Source of the DNA: Chthonomonadales bacterium
GTDB taxonomy: Bacteria; Armatimonadota; Chthonomonadetes; Chthonomonadales; CAJBBX01
Reading direction: 5' to 3'
DNA: 39,077 nt
Assembly (NCBI GenBank): GCA_013360745.1
Contig: JABWBA010000026.1
Coordinates: 1 to 39,077 of the forward strand
The notes under the pieces are model-generated. The model was given only the letters and a program-made list of their open reading frames with translations. It made no database searches and was not told where the DNA came from. Below are positions 38,317-39,077 of this stretch, one piece after another; positions within the stretch are counted from its first letter, which is position 1; each line of letters begins with the position of its first letter. A program made the position numbers and the translations under genes.

Positions 38317-39077
38317 CGGGCCATCCCGGGATTCAGAGCGACAACGATCGACAACACGCCGTTGTTGAAACCATGCATGAGGATGGGGACCCAGAGCGAC
38401 CCTGTTCGATCGTAGGCCCACGCGAGAATGATGCCCATCGGCAGGATCGCGAGGATCATCAGCGGTCCCCCGTGCACTGCGGCGAAACATCCGGCGCTCA
38501 AGAGCGTTCCGAGGCCAGGGCCGAATCTCCGCCTCGTGCAGTTGTGGAGGAATCCGCGGAAGAACACCTCCTCGCCCACGGGCGCGGCAATAGACGCAGC
38601 GAACGCGAGTCCCAGGAAGGCCAGGGGCGAGGGACGCGCATCGGCAAGGAGGCCGCCAGCGCTCATCGCGCCGCTCAGCCGTTCGACCGCTGTCTTCACA
38701 TGCGCCGGCAACATGGCGTCGCCAACTGCCTTCACCCCGGCTTCCGCAAGGCCTCCAATAATGAGCAGGCCGATTCCCAGCAAAATCCCGGTCCGGATCT
38801 GGGACCGCGTTGGAGGCCAATGGAGACCGATATCGTCGAGAGAGAGGCGATAACGCCACCGCACATAGGCATAGGTCACTGCGACCATCGCGATGTTCTG
38901 GATCGTGAGGGCCAGGACCGCGAACCCGATCGGCATGCCCGAGTTCGTCCCGACCCCATCGACGAAGGGTGTTCCGGCGATCATCAGCAACAGAATCAGC
39001 CAGAGCGTGAGCGCGCCGGCGGCCTGACCGCCGAACCAGGGATCGATCAGACTCCATGAAGGCGCGAAGAGAGCCGC
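38313..39077 (-). CDS. CPBP-family intramembrane metalloprotease, partial at the 5' end
   Basis: Translation is open to the window edge at 39077, so the start lies outside; at least 254 residues are present. The protein has about seven hydrophobic segments and the conserved CPBP (CAAX protease and bacteriocin-processing) motifs: GEEVFFRGFL (the glutamates), FAAVHGG (histidine) and LMHGFNNG (histidine and asparagine). Such proteases cleave prenylated or small membrane peptides. The first complete hydrophobic stretch is cut by the window edge. It is translationally coupled to the TPR lipoprotein gene by a four-base overlap. The substrate is not predictable. Confidence 0.88.
   Translation of the reverse strand, partial: AALFAPSWSLIDPWFGGQAAGALTLWLILLLMIAGTPFVDGVGTNSGMPIGFAVLALTIQNIAMVAVTYAYVRWRYRLSLDDIGLHWPPTRSQIRTGILLGIGLLIIGGLAEAGVKAVGDAMLPAHVKTAVERLSGAMSAGGLLADARPSPLAFLGLAFAASIAAPVGEEVFFRGFLHNCTRRRFGPGLGTLLSAGCFAAVHGGPLMILAILPMGIILAWAYDRTGSLWVPILMHGFNNGVLSIVVALNPGMAR

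Noticed and set aside
38317-39057. An in-frame N-terminal extension of the TPR lipoprotein gene
   Set aside because: It overlaps the CPBP protease gene in another frame and would put the lipoprotein signal in the middle of a protein. The ATG at 38316 gives a normal lipobox.

Overview
The window looks like a bacterial contig of moderately high GC. Several traits point to a member of, or close to, the Armatimonadota: a DUF1559-like pseudopilin tail, a Tat-exported Gfo/Idh/MocA oxidoreductase of the planctomycete/armatimonad type, a cobalamin-dependent ribonucleotide reductase, very large membrane fusion proteins and a TPR-CHAT protease. The phylum is an inference from gene style; no rRNA or other firm marker is present. 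The first ~399 bases do not belong. They hold an alaS fragment (minus), the end of an L-asparaginase gene (plus) and the 5' half of a tRNA-Gln that stops inside its anticodon stem. They are richer in GC than the rest and are most simply an assembly or amplification chimera.

Region by region: 406-9300 (minus) is a probable four-gene operon. It encodes a giant exported protein that joins a degenerate M28 peptidase fold to an FtsX/MacB-type permease, then a polytopic OPT-like transporter, a membrane protein with a pilin-like tail, and an unknown protein. 9483-13314 (plus) holds nrdR and nrdJ for deoxyribonucleotide synthesis, with an apparent NrdR operator inside the nrdR promoter, then a small lamin-tail-domain protein. 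13346-18133 (minus) carries rhamnulokinase, a CHASE4-PAS histidine kinase, a metallo-beta-lactamase-fold hydrolase and a GlcG/HbpS-family protein; the last three overlap. 18293-19582 (minus) is a secreted protein with a methionine-rich repeat tail behind a strong promoter and a ~365-nt leader. A two-helix 57-residue protein follows on the plus strand.

20014-24733 is the most unusual block. A UroD-type corrinoid methyltransferase, a RamA-like corrinoid activator (RACE) and a D-lyxose isomerase form one tight minus-strand operon, divergent from a Tat-exported Gfo/Idh/MocA oxidoreductase. This suggests a cobalamin-dependent demethylation step tied to carbohydrate use. The corrinoid carrier protein is not in the window.

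25278-27688 (minus) is groES-groEL with a CIRCE operator and a near-consensus promoter, followed by a small independent gene. 27828-32910 (plus) is a tightly spaced pair: a secreted subtilisin-like protease and a secreted TPR-CHAT (caspase-like) protease. 32928-39077 (minus) carries a sugar-nucleotidyltransferase with a left-handed beta-helix tail, a primary-type sigma factor behind a perfect consensus promoter, a MarR-type regulator with a cysteine cluster upstream of a NifS/IscS cysteine desulfurase, a TPR lipoprotein, and a CPBP-family membrane protease cut by the window edge. No rRNA, complete tRNA, CRISPR array, insertion sequence or phage gene was seen.
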